A stretch of 64,000 nucleotides of DNA from Lentzea kentuckyensis (GTDB lineage: Bacteria > Actinomycetota > Actinomycetes > Mycobacteriales > Pseudonocardiaceae): the NCBI RefSeq assembly GCF_002150765.1, contig NZ_MUYM01000031.1:19876-83875 (forward strand), in the 5' to 3' direction. Positions 34,280 through 42,006 of the stretch are shown here, piece by piece (within the stretch, counting starts at the first letter, position 1; each line of letters starts with the position of its first letter). The notes beneath the pieces are model-generated. The model saw only the letters and a list, made by a program, of their open reading frames with translations, was not told the origin of the DNA and made no database searches. Made by a program: the position numbers and the translations under genes.

Positions 34280-34826
34280 CCTGCTGCAGCGCACTGGCCA
34301 CGAAGCTCAGCTCACGATCGATCGGATCCTCCTCGTCGCTGTGCCGCGCCACCGAGTGCCGGTAGCTCACGGCCAGCGCGAGGAGGGCCGCGGCCGCCTC
34401 GACGTCCTTGATCGCCACCGCCGCGCCTCCCGCGGCGAGGATGACCTGTTTGATCTGCGCCGCAACGTTGTCGTAGCGCGCCTGCATCGCGTCGCGGACC
34501 GCTGAATGCGTATCCGCTTCACGCCACAACAGGTGCGACAGCAGCGGCGAGGCGTTCAAGCGCGCGTCGAGTGCCGCGACGAGCCTTCTCAGCGACTCCG
34601 CGATGTCTCCCGCGACGACGACCCTGCGGTGGTCAACCGTGCTGTCCGGGAGCCGTGCGACCAGTGCGGCCAGCAGGTCCCGTTTGCGGTTGAAGTAGTA
34701 GTGCACCAGGCCTTTGGGCACGCCGGCGCGTTCGGCGATGCGCGAGGTCGGGGTGGCGTCGAAGCCGGAGTCGGCGAACAGCTCCTCCGCCGCGGCCAGG
34801 ATGCGTTCCTTGGCCGAATCCTCCAC
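34242..34826 (-). CDS. TetR-family transcriptional regulator
   Basis: 194 residues. The HTH is in ILAAAEELFADSGFDATPTS plus RIAERAGVPKGLVHYYFNRK, followed by the helical ligand domain (WREADTHSAVRDAMQARYDN). I prefer GTG 34826 because GGAGGA sits five bases upstream; GTG 34838 has no such site. Possible targets are the neighbouring SPW gene, ccr or the epimerase. The 3' end overlaps the epimerase gene on the other strand. Confidence 0.88.
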   Translation of the reverse strand: MEDSAKERILAAAEELFADSGFDATPTSRIAERAGVPKGLVHYYFNRKRDLLAALVARLPDSTVDHRRVVVAGDIAESLRRLVAALDARLNASPLLSHLLWREADTHSAVRDAMQARYDNVAAQIKQVILAAGGAAVAIKDVEAAAALLALAVSYRHSVARHSDEEDPIDRELSFVASALQQANASPPQVRPAQ

Positions 34827-34843
34827 GCGTTCCTCCACGAGTG

Positions 34844-34874
34844 TGTGGGCCCAAGAACTCCTCCTGGGCCCACA
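34844..34874 (-). terminator. 10-bp hairpin between SPW and TetR genes
   Basis: TGTGGGCCCA (34844-34853) and TGGGCCCACA (34865-34874) form a perfect 10-bp stem with an 11-base loop, 15 bases after the leftward SPW gene stop. The loop, read leftward, contains GGAGGAG. It may terminate or attenuate read-through into the regulator gene. Confidence 0.45.
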
Positions 34875-34888
34875 GGTTTTCCGACTGA

Positions 34889-35248
34889 TCAGTGCGGCTG
34901 GGCCGCTGCCGAGTGTGCGGCATTCGCGGCGGGCATTGCCAGCGCCCCCGCGGCCACGGTGAGCACACCACCGACCCAGGACGCCCACGAGGCGGCCATC
35001 ATGTCGGTGTAGCTCATCACCCACGGCGAGATGAACAGCAGTGCGCCGAGCACCATCTGCACGTACTCCCCGTAGATCATCGCGGGCATGGCGAGGTCGA
35101 CGAGTCCGTCGATCGCGATGAGCGCGCCGAGCACGATCATCGTCCACATGGCCGCGTTCGAGGTGTCCACGACGAGCGGAGACAGCAGCACCAGCACGCC
35201 GATAGCCACCTCGGCCCAGTCCTGCCACCTGGTCCACGCCTTGGTCAT
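34889..35248 (-). CDS. SPW-repeat membrane protein
   Basis: 119 residues with four membrane helices arranged as two repeats. LLSPLVVDTSNAAMWTMIVLG and LLFISPWVMSYTDMMAASWA fit the SPW repeat family (the second keeps the literal SPW). ATG 35248 is chosen because AAGGAGGAGG lies eight bases upstream; a longer frame to 35281 would translate that site. Function unknown. Confidence 0.85.
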   Translation of the reverse strand: MTKAWTRWQDWAEVAIGVLVLLSPLVVDTSNAAMWTMIVLGALIAIDGLVDLAMPAMIYGEYVQMVLGALLFISPWVMSYTDMMAASWASWVGGVLTVAAGALAMPAANAAHSAAAQPH

Positions 35249-35349
35249 CTCCACCACCTCCTCCTTCTCGGACCCTTCCATCGTCCCCCTTGGTTGGCCG
35301 CCCGGTCAACTCTTCTAAGTGGAATCCCTCACAAGCAGGATTCTGAATC

Positions 35350-35367
35350 GGTTACTCCTGAGTAACC
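35350..35367. promoter_or_regulatory. 18-bp palindromic operator upstream of ccr
   Basis: GGTTACTCCTGAGTAACC is a perfect inverted repeat (8+2+8) 45 bases before the ccr start. A half-site TTACTC recurs at 35390. Similar sequences precede the 3-hydroxyacyl-CoA and aldehyde dehydrogenase genes. Confidence 0.6.
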
Positions 35368-35411
35368 TCCGGCAACCTGCGACTATCCCTTACTCGGGAA
35401 GGAATGCCGCC

Positions 35412-36725
35412 GTGCAGAAGATCCTTGACGCGATCCTGGCCGACGAGCTGGACGCGATCGGTTCCTTGGACGTTCCGGAGAGCTATCGGGGCGTGACCGT
35501 GCACGCGGACGAGGCCGACATGTTCTCAGGCCTTGAGACGCGGGACAAAGACCCGCGCAAGTCGCTGCACGTCGACGAGGTCGCCACGCCGGAGCTCGGT
35601 CCGGGTGAGGCGCTCGTGGCCGTCATGGCCTCCGCGATCAACTACAACACCGTGTGGACCTCGATCTTCGAGCCGGTGTCCACGTTCGGCTTCCTCAAGA
35701 AGCTGGGCGGCCGCCACAACCTGCCGTACCACGTCGTGGGATCGGACCTGGCCGGCGTCGTCGTGCGCACCGGCCCCGGCGTCACGGCGTGGAAGCCGGG
35801 CGACCGCGTCGTGGCGCACTGTCTGGACGTGCCGCTGGAGGCGCCGGACGGGCACAACGACACGATGCTCGACCCGCAGCAGCGGATCTGGGGCTTCGAG
35901 ACGAACTTCGGTGGCCTCGCCGATCTCGCACTGGTGAAGTCGAACCAGCTGATGCCGATGCCCAAGCACCTCACGTGGGAGGAAGCGGCGTCGCCGGGCC
36001 TGGTGAACTCCACCGCGTACCGGCAGCTGGTGTCCACCAACGGCGCCAACATGAAGCAGGGCGACACGGTCCTGATCTGGGGCGCGTCCGGCGGTCTGGG
36101 CTCGTACGCCACGCAGTTCGCGCTGAACGGTGGCGCGACGCCGATCTGCGTCGTCTCCTCGCCGGAGAAGGCGGAGATCGTTCGTTCCATGGGTGCCGAA
36201 CTGATCATCGACCGCTCGGCGGAGGGCTACAAGTTCTGGAAGGACGAGCACGAGCAGGACCCGCGCGAGTGGAAGCGGTTCGGCGCTCGCATTCGTGAGC
36301 TGACCGGCGGTGAGGACCCGGACATCGTGTTCGAGCACCCCGGCCGTGAGACGTTCGGCGCTTCGGTGTTCGTGGCGCGCAAGGGCGGCAAGATCGTGAC
36401 GTGCGCGTCGACCTCCGGGTACATGCACCAGTACGACAACCGCTACCTGTGGATGAACCTGAAGAGCATCATCTCCTCGCACTTCGCGAACTACCGCGAG
36501 GCGTGGGAGGCGAACCGCTTGGTCGCCAAGGGAAAGATCCACCCGACGGTGTCCAAGGTGTACTCAATGGACGAAACGGGCCAGGCCGCGCACGACGTGC
36601 ACCGCAACGCGCACCAGGGCAAGGTCGGCGTGCTCTGCCTTGCGCCCGAAGAGGGTCTTGGTGTGTTGGATCACGAACTGCGCGCGCAGCACCTCACGGC
36701 TATCAATCGATTCCGGGGTGTGTGA
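35412..36725 (+). CDS. ccr: Crotonyl-CoA carboxylase/reductase
   Basis: 437 residues, close to full family length. It is a medium-chain dehydrogenase fold with NADPH site WGASGGLGSYATQFAL. The known CO2-binding residues can be located: Asn in INYNTVW (~79), Phe-Glu in WGFETNFGG (~162-163) and His in SHFANYREAW (~357). It reductively carboxylates crotonyl-CoA to ethylmalonyl-CoA, feeding the ethylmalonyl-CoA pathway or polyketide extender supply. GTG start with GGAAGGA upstream. The other pathway genes (meaA-like mutase, mesaconyl enzymes) are not in this window. Confidence 0.95.
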   Translation: MQKILDAILADELDAIGSLDVPESYRGVTVHADEADMFSGLETRDKDPRKSLHVDEVATPELGPGEALVAVMASAINYNTVWTSIFEPVSTFGFLKKLGGRHNLPYHVVGSDLAGVVVRTGPGVTAWKPGDRVVAHCLDVPLEAPDGHNDTMLDPQQRIWGFETNFGGLADLALVKSNQLMPMPKHLTWEEAASPGLVNSTAYRQLVSTNGANMKQGDTVLIWGASGGLGSYATQFALNGGATPICVVSSPEKAEIVRSMGAELIIDRSAEGYKFWKDEHEQDPREWKRFGARIRELTGGEDPDIVFEHPGRETFGASVFVARKGGKIVTCASTSGYMHQYDNRYLWMNLKSIISSHFANYREAWEANRLVAKGKIHPTVSKVYSMDETGQAAHDVHRNAHQGKVGVLCLAPEEGLGVLDHELRAQHLTAINRFRGV

Positions 36726-36736
36726 CCTTCCGGGGT

Positions 36737-36750
36737 TACCCGAACGGGTA
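36737..36750. promoter_or_regulatory. Inverted repeat upstream of the coiled-coil gene
   Basis: TACCCG-AA-CGGGTA is a perfect inverted repeat 11 bases before the start codon, overlapping a TAGCGT (36749-36754) that could serve as a -10 for a leaderless transcript. Confidence 0.4.
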
Positions 36751-36761
36751 GCGTGAGGGGC

Positions 36762-38078
36762 ATGGGCCCCCTCGCCGACGACCGTGACCTCGTCCCTCTG
36801 GGATCCGGCTTCGACATCGTCAAGCGCGGGTACGACCGCGCTCAGGTCGAGGATCATCTCGAACGCCTCGACTCGGACCTGCGGCTGCTCGCCGCGGACC
36901 GCGATGCCGCCGTCTCCCAGACGTCTGATCTGGCGCGCCAGCTGGAAGCCGCCCGCTCGGAGATGTCCGAGCTGCGCAACCAGGTCGAGCGCCTGTCACT
37001 GCCGCCGACGACGCTGGAGGGGCTCTCCGAGCGCCTCCAGCGCATGCTGCGGCTGGCCCAGGACGAGGCCAACGAGATCAAGGCCCGCGCCGAAGCGGAA
37101 GGCGGGCACATCCGCGCCAAGGCGGAAGCCGACGCGGCGGTGCTGCGCCAGCGCTACGAAACGCTGATCGCCGAACTGGACGAGCGCCGCGCCGCCATGG
37201 AGGCCGAGCACAAGGGCGTCCTGGAAACGGCCCGCAACGAGGCCGAGAAGATCGTCTCCGAGGCGGAGTCCGCCGCCCGCAAGATCGCCGACGAGTCCGA
37301 GCAGCGCCGCGTGACCGTCGAAGAGGACTTCGAGATCGCGATGGCCGCCCGCCGCTCCGAGGCCATGGCCACCCTCGCCCAGCAGGAGGCGACCTCCAAG
37401 GCCGAGGCCGACCGCAGGGTCCGCGAAGCCGCCGAGGAGGCCGCCCGCGTCCGCGCCGCGATCGCCCAGGAACAGTCCACCTCGAAGGCCGACGCCGAAC
37501 GCCGCGTCCGCGAGGCCACCGAAGAGGCCAACCGCCGCCGCCACGACTCGATCACCGAGGCCACGGCCCGCATCCAGGAAGCCACCGAGGAGTCGAACCG
37601 CCGCGTCCGCGAGGCCACCGAGGAAGCCAACCGCCGCACCACCGCCGCCACGCAGCGCGTCGACCAGCTCCGCAACCTCCGCAACCGCCTCTCGCACCAG
37701 CTGCACAACGTGCGGACGGCGCTGCAGGAGGTCGTGCCGCTGCTCGACCCGGTGGAGGCGGAGAAGGAGTCGGCCGTGGGCCCGGCGGAGGACGCCGCGC
37801 AGGTGCCTGCTCAGCCCGCACAGCCCGCTCCCCAGGCTCAGTCTCAGTCTCAGGCGCCCCACGCCCCTGCGGCTCCGGCTGGTCCCGCACAGGCGGGCCC
37901 GGCTCCGGCTGCCCCAGCCCAGGCGGGCCAGGCACCGGCGGGCCAGGCTCCTGCCGCGCCGGCACAGTCCGCGGCTCCCACTCAGGTGACGCCGACGCCG
38001 AACAAGCCCGCCCAGACTCCGCAGGTCGACGGGCCGACCGCGAAGCTGACGCGCCCAAAGCCAGCCAAGAAGTACTGA
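36762..38078 (+). CDS. DivIVA-domain coiled-coil protein (FilP/Scy-like)
   Basis: 438 residues. A short DivIVA-like N-terminus (GFDIVKRGYDRAQVEDHLERL) leads to a coiled coil from ~35 to ~335 with a long Ala/Glu/Arg section and recurring RVREATEEANRR units. A low-complexity Pro/Ala/Gln tail (~345-425) and a basic end follow. Such proteins build polar scaffolds for tip growth in actinomycetes. As I recall, scy/filP in Streptomyces also neighbour epimerase and thiolase genes, so position supports the call. ATG 36762 is favoured; GTG 36753 is possible. Confidence 0.8.
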   Translation: MGPLADDRDLVPLGSGFDIVKRGYDRAQVEDHLERLDSDLRLLAADRDAAVSQTSDLARQLEAARSEMSELRNQVERLSLPPTTLEGLSERLQRMLRLAQDEANEIKARAEAEGGHIRAKAEADAAVLRQRYETLIAELDERRAAMEAEHKGVLETARNEAEKIVSEAESAARKIADESEQRRVTVEEDFEIAMAARRSEAMATLAQQEATSKAEADRRVREAAEEAARVRAAIAQEQSTSKADAERRVREATEEANRRRHDSITEATARIQEATEESNRRVREATEEANRRTTAATQRVDQLRNLRNRLSHQLHNVRTALQEVVPLLDPVEAEKESAVGPAEDAAQVPAQPAQPAPQAQSQSQAPHAPAAPAGPAQAGPAPAAPAQAGQAPAGQAPAAPAQSAAPTQVTPTPNKPAQTPQVDGPTAKLTRPKPAKKY

Positions 38079-38110
38079 CGGCGCAAGCTCACGCAGACGT
38101 CCCCCGCCCA

Positions 38111-38352
38111 GGGCAAGGCCCCGGCAAAGTCGTTTCTGCTGGTGGGCGTCTGCAAGTACTACCAACTCTTGATCAAATCGCCGCCAACTACACCCAACAT
38201 GTTCGTCAGTTGGGCCGGGCGCGGTGTGGCGGCTGGATCGACGAGGCCAGTTGGTAGTAGCAAAGTGCTTGTTGATGTTGGGTTGGTGGTACTTGCACAC
38301 GCCATCGCCAGCCAGGCGGATGGCCTGACGGGACTTTGCCGGGGCCCTGCCC
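38111..38352. repeat. Long imperfect inverted repeat between convergent genes
   Basis: The space 38079-38415 has no convincing gene. It holds two nested inverted pairs: outer arms 38111-38131 and 38332-38352 (20 of 21 match) and inner arms 38145-38166 and 38282-38303 (20 of 22), around a ~115-base centre. Both strands therefore show similar short translated phrases (GVCKYYQ/GVCKYHQ). It could be a degenerate mobile repeat or a structured 3' region. Confidence 0.65.
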
Positions 38353-38354
38353 AC

Positions 38355-38374
38355 TCAGGGGGACCCCTGATTTT
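38355..38374 (+). terminator. Intrinsic terminator
   Basis: TCAGGGG-GA-CCCCTGA followed by TTTTC. A compact hairpin plus T-run at the end of the rightward coiled-coil transcription unit. Confidence 0.65.
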
Positions 38375-38415
38375 CAATTATCCCAGGCCACCCGACAATT
38401 TCGGGTCCGTGCAGG

Positions 38416-38952
38416 TCAGCACATGACCTCGAAGATCGCCGGCATCGGCATCGTGCGGCAGAACTCCCAGTCCGCGTGCTGCCCCGCCGCGATCAACGCG
38501 CGCGACGCGAACGTCCCGTGCGAGCCGACCAGCACGGTCGCGTCGGGGTGCTCGTCAGCGATGCGCGCCAACGCTTTCCCCGCCCGCACGGTCAGCGCGT
38601 CGAGGCTCTCACCGCCTCCGTGCGCGAAGTCCGGATGAGCCCAGCTGTGCGTGTACGCCGTCTCCCAGTCCTCACTCGGCAGCAGCCCCGACTCCCACTC
38701 CCGCAGCTCCGGCCACGAAATCACCGTCAGCCCCAACGCGGCAGCGGTAGGCGCGACGGTCTGCACGGCACGCAACTGCGGACTCGACAGCACCGCCACC
38801 GGCGCGAACCTGACCAGTCGCGACACCAGCGACTCCGCTGCCGCCAACCCGTCTGCGGTCAACGGCCGTTGGTCGTCATCGGGCACACCGAGCCGTGGGC
38901 GGACGGACTCCGCGTGGCGCACTAATACGATTCGAGTAGGCACAACACTCAT
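38416..38952 (-). CDS. Histidine phosphatase family protein
   Basis: 178 residues with the phosphoglycerate-mutase-like RHG motif IVLVRHAESVRPR, SSPQLRAVQTVAPTA, LREWESGL (Glu) and the second His in LVGSHGTFASRAL. Substrate unknown; members dephosphorylate sugars, nucleotides or proteins. Start at ATG 38952, though an ATG one codon earlier is equally possible. Divergent from the acetyltransferase gene with only 12 bases between starts. Confidence 0.85.
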   Translation of the reverse strand: MSVVPTRIVLVRHAESVRPRLGVPDDDQRPLTADGLAAAESLVSRLVRFAPVAVLSSPQLRAVQTVAPTAAALGLTVISWPELREWESGLLPSEDWETAYTHSWAHPDFAHGGGESLDALTVRAGKALARIADEHPDATVLVGSHGTFASRALIAAGQHADWEFCRTMPMPAIFEVMC

Positions 38953-38964
38953 CATGGGGGAAAG

Positions 38965-39510
38965 ATGTTCGTGAGGTCGTTGGGTAACGACGCCGAGCTG
39001 CGTCCGCTGGAGCCGTGGCAGGCCGAGGAGTTCTTCGCGCACATGGAGCGCGGCCGGGACTTCATCGGCACGCACATCGCGTTCGCGGACAAGGCGAAGG
39101 ATCTCGACAGCGCGCGGGACCTGCTGCAGAGCTACGCCGACAACACGGCCAACGACACCGCGCGCCTCTGCGGGATCTGGCTCGGCGACAAGCTGGTCGG
39201 CGGCGTGATGCTGCGCGAGATGAACGTCCCGCACGGCCGTGTCGAGGTCGGCTGCTGGCTGGAACCGGCCGCGACCGGAAAGGGCCTGATCACGCGGGCC
39301 GCCACGCTGCTCATCGACTGGGCGATTCGCGAGCGCGGCGTGCATCGGGTTGAGTGGCTGGTGTCGACGAAGAACGCGCCCAGCATCGCGGTCGCGCGTC
39401 GGCTCGGGATGTCCAAGGACGGGGTGCTGCGCTCGTACTACCCGCACCGCGGGGTTCGGCAGGACCTCGAGGTGTGGTCGGTGCTGGCGCCGGAGTGGGA
39501 GAACCGATGA
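38965..39510 (+). CDS. GNAT N-acetyltransferase (RimJ/RimL-like)
   Basis: 181 residues with the acetyl-CoA-binding segment VGCWLEPAATGKGLITRAA and C-terminal ALGMS-like VARRLGMSKDGVLRSYY, as in ribosomal-protein Ser/Ala acetyltransferases and related small-molecule acetyltransferases. GGGGGAAAG ribosome-binding site. Translationally coupled (ATGA) to the hydrolase that follows. Confidence 0.88.
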   Translation: MFVRSLGNDAELRPLEPWQAEEFFAHMERGRDFIGTHIAFADKAKDLDSARDLLQSYADNTANDTARLCGIWLGDKLVGGVMLREMNVPHGRVEVGCWLEPAATGKGLITRAATLLIDWAIRERGVHRVEWLVSTKNAPSIAVARRLGMSKDGVLRSYYPHRGVRQDLEVWSVLAPEWENR

Positions 39511-40199
39511 ACGATCTGGTGCTGCTGCACGCTTTTCCGCTCGACGCGCGGATGTGGGACGTGCCGGACGCGTTCACGCCGTCGTTGCGCGGCAGCGGGG
39601 AGCCGGACCTCGGCACGGTCGCGACGCGGGTGCTCGCCGAACTCGACGCGCGTGGCCTCGACAAGGTGCTTCTGGGCGGGTGTTCGATGGGCGGCTACGT
39701 CGCGATGGCGTTGCTCAGGCGTGCGCCGGAACGCGTGAAGGGCCTGGTTTTCGTCGACACCAAGCACACCGCGGACGCACCGGAGGCCATCGAGACGCGG
39801 CTCGCGATGGCCGAACGGGTGGAGCGCGAGGGCGTCGGCGACTGGCTCCCGGACGCGCTGCTGCCGAACCTGCTCGGCCCGAACGCCTCCGACACGGCGC
39901 GAGCGTTGGTGCGCACCATGATCCTGGAGCAACAGGCCGAGGACGTCGCCTGGTGGCAACGCGCGATGGCGAAGCGGCCCGACTCCACGGACGTGCTGGA
40001 GACGTTGGACGTGCCGTCGCTCGTGCTCGTGGGCGAACACGACAAGCTCACGCCTCCGGACGTGGCCGCGAAGCTCGCGGTGACGTTGCGGCACGCGACG
40101 AGCGAACGTGTCGAGGACTCCGGACACCTGTTGCCCGTCGAGCAGCCGGCGGAGTTCCTGGCCCGGCTCGAACGGTGGCGCGAGCAGGTCGGGCTTTAG
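39507..40199 (+). CDS. Alpha/beta hydrolase
   Basis: 230 residues with LVLLHAFPLDARMW (oxyanion region), nucleophile GGCSMGGYVAM (Ser in CSMGG), Asp in LVGEHDKLTPP and His in EDSGHLLPVEQP. A compact esterase/lactonase-like enzyme with unknown substrate. The start overlaps the acetyltransferase stop. Confidence 0.87.
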   Translation: MNDLVLLHAFPLDARMWDVPDAFTPSLRGSGEPDLGTVATRVLAELDARGLDKVLLGGCSMGGYVAMALLRRAPERVKGLVFVDTKHTADAPEAIETRLAMAERVEREGVGDWLPDALLPNLLGPNASDTARALVRTMILEQQAEDVAWWQRAMAKRPDSTDVLETLDVPSLVLVGEHDKLTPPDVAAKLAVTLRHATSERVEDSGHLLPVEQPAEFLARLERWREQVGL

Positions 40200-40200
40200 C

Positions 40201-40494
40201 TCACCAGCGGCGCGCGGTTGGGCCGCGGCGGCCGCGCGAGTCCCAGCAGGCCTGGTGCCAGTGGCGGCGTTCCTCGACCGAACCGGTGTCCTCGGCGGGC
40301 CACGCCACGACGTGCGGCGTGCCGGGCCGGATCTCGTGGTCGCAGCCCGGGCAGCGGTAGGTCTTCTGCGCCTGCGCGCCCGAGATGGCGCGGACCAGGT
40401 AGTCGCCGTCCGGGCCCGACTCGGCACGCGCCCAGCCGACGCCGCCACCGACGGGCCGGGGGTCTTCTGGCTTGGGACTGTTACGACGTGGCAC
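40201..40494 (-). CDS. Small conserved actinobacterial protein
   Basis: 97 residues from GTG 40494: a basic, proline-rich start, then YLVRAISGAQAQKTYRCPGCDHEI and GTPHVVAWP, then RRHWHQACW. The CPGC plus two His and a Cys suggest a zinc-binding site. Homologues are often labelled ATP/GTP-binding protein without evidence. Divergent from the FmdB-type gene and one base from the convergent hydrolase stop. Confidence 0.75.
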   Translation of the reverse strand: MPRRNSPKPEDPRPVGGGVGWARAESGPDGDYLVRAISGAQAQKTYRCPGCDHEIRPGTPHVVAWPAEDTGSVEERRHWHQACWDSRGRRGPTARRW

Positions 40495-40526
40495 GGCGAT
40501 ACGGTAATCGCTCGTAGAATCGAGCC

Positions 40527-40727
40527 GTGCCGACCTACGAGTTCCGTTGCCGAACCTGTGACGACACCTTCGAGCTGCAGCGCCCGATGAGCGAGTCGTC
40601 CTCGCCGGCGAACTGCCCCGAGGGCCACCCCGACACGGTGAAGCTGCTGTCCATGGCCGGTATCGGCGGCACGCAGCAGCAGTCACAAGGCGGCGGCGGT
40701 TGCTGTGGTGGCGGGTGCTGCGGCTAG
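40527..40727 (+). CDS. FmdB-family zinc ribbon protein
   Basis: 66 residues: PTYEFRCRTCDDTFELQRPM with CxxC and a second CPEGH knuckle form the FmdB/CxxC regulatory zinc ribbon. The tail is Gln/Gly/Cys-rich (GGGGCCGGGCCG). GTG start. Function not established. The last 45 bases overlap the convergent membrane-protein gene. Confidence 0.85.
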   Translation: MPTYEFRCRTCDDTFELQRPMSESSSPANCPEGHPDTVKLLSMAGIGGTQQQSQGGGGCCGGGCCG

Positions 40728-41066
40728 CCGCCGGGTGCGCAGGAAGTACAGCACGCTACCGACGAGCAGCGCGGTGCCCAACGGAATGTGCAGCACCGTG
40801 AGGTGGAAGACGCCCAGGTACACCTGAGCGGTGATCAGCGCCAGGAAGCCGGCCGCGAACCAGACCGGCTCGGGTGATCCGCCACCCGGCCGCCACGTGA
40901 GGACCGCGATCACGAGGTGGGCGACCGTCACGATCCACAGCGTGTACGAGCCGGCGCTGTGCAGGACGTGCCCGAACGGGAGCTTCAGCAGCAGCCCCGC
41001 GGTGATCGACTGAACGAAGATGAGCGCGGCCTGCAGAGCGACGGTGGCGTGCAGAAGTTTGACCAT
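40683..41066 (-). CDS. Four-helix membrane protein, His-rich
   Basis: 127 residues with four membrane helices. Each carries or abuts a His (LLHATVALQ, VLHSAGSYTLW, VAHLVIAVL, FHLTVLHIPLG), a pattern seen in small cytochrome b-type haem proteins. Haem binding is an inference. Its ATG at 41066 is divergent from sigJ. The Ala/Thr-rich tail is encoded in the overlap with the FmdB-type gene, so the true C-terminus might be shorter in origin. Confidence 0.7.
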   Translation of the reverse strand: MVKLLHATVALQAALIFVQSITAGLLLKLPFGHVLHSAGSYTLWIVTVAHLVIAVLTWRPGGGSPEPVWFAAGFLALITAQVYLGVFHLTVLHIPLGTALLVGSVLYFLRTRRLAAAPATTATAAAL

Positions 41067-41109
41067 GACTGTCCGACGACACAGCGACCCGGAATGTGAG
41101 GCGGCGACC

Positions 41110-42006
41110 ATGGCCGATCCCGGGCTGCAGGTGATCGTGGGCGAACGGCGGCAGCTGCTGAACCTGGCGTACCGCCTGCTGGGGTCGTTGGCCGACGCCG
41201 AGGACGTGCTCCAGGAGACCTACGCGCGGTGGTACGCCTTGTCGCCGGGGCAGCGCGAGGCCGTCGAGTCCCCCGGCGGCTGGCTGACGAAGGTCGCCGG
41301 CCGCATCTGTCTGGACCTGCTGGGCTCGGCCAGGGTGCGGCGCGAACGCTACGTCGGCGAGTGGGTCCCCGAACCGCTGCCGGACCGCCGCGAGTGGGGC
41401 GGCGCGGCCGATCCGGCGGACCGGGTCACCCTCGACGAGTCGATCACGATGGCGTTCCTGGTCGTGCTGGAACAGATGACCCCGGCGGAGCGGGTGAGCT
41501 TCGTGCTGCACGAGGTCTTCCGCTACCCGTTCGCGGAGGTGGCGGACATCGTCGGCCGCAGCCCGGCCGCGTGCCGGCAACTGGCCACGTCCGCGCGGCG
41601 GCGCATCCGCGCGGCGCAGTTGGACGAGACCCCGGCCGCGCGGCAGGCGGACGTGGTGCGGAACTTCAAACAGGCCTGGGAAACCAAGAACATCGCGGCG
41701 CTGGTCGCCCTGCTGGACCCGGCGGCCACCATGATCGCCGACGGCGGCGGCCTGGCCGGCGCGGCGCTGAAGCCTGTGGAAGGCGCCGGCCGCATCGCCC
41801 GCTACATCGTCGGTATCGCGGAGATGGCGCCGGATCTGACCGTTCTCGACCGGACGGTCAACGGCAGGCCCGGCTTGGTGGCGACGCAGGGCGGTGTCAC
41901 GGCGACGGTCGCGGCGTTCGAGGTGACGGACGACCGGATCACCAGGATCTGGGCGGTGCGGAACCCGGAGAAACTGACGCTCTGGCGAACCGCGGGGCAG
42001 TCCTAG
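41110..42006 (+). CDS. sigJ: ECF sigma factor SigJ (ECF41-like)
   Basis: 298 residues. Sigma region 2 (AYRLLGSLADAEDVLQETYARW), region 4 (RVSFVLHEVFRYPFAEVADI, SPAACRQLATSARRRI) and a C-terminal SnoaL/NTF2-like domain (~175-298) that controls activity in this group. No anti-sigma gene is present, as expected for ECF41. ATG 41110 has GAGG upstream; an ATG at 41065 would add 15 residues and overlap the divergent start. The neighbour that is usually an oxidoreductase here is a membrane protein. Confidence 0.88.
   Translation: MADPGLQVIVGERRQLLNLAYRLLGSLADAEDVLQETYARWYALSPGQREAVESPGGWLTKVAGRICLDLLGSARVRRERYVGEWVPEPLPDRREWGGAADPADRVTLDESITMAFLVVLEQMTPAERVSFVLHEVFRYPFAEVADIVGRSPAACRQLATSARRRIRAAQLDETPAARQADVVRNFKQAWETKNIAALVALLDPAATMIADGGGLAGAALKPVEGAGRIARYIVGIAEMAPDLTVLDRTVNGRPGLVATQGGVTATVAAFEVTDDRITRIWAVRNPEKLTLWRTAGQS

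Noticed and set aside
36996..38354. A 452-codon antisense frame over the coiled-coil gene
   Set aside because: Gly/Leu/Arg-rich mirror of an Ala/Glu/Arg-rich coding region; no start signal or domain.
38142..38426. A 94-codon ORF (GVCKYYQ start) between convergent genes
   Set aside because: It lies entirely in the inverted repeat. A similar phrase appears on the opposite strand only because of the symmetry, and there is no ribosome-binding site.
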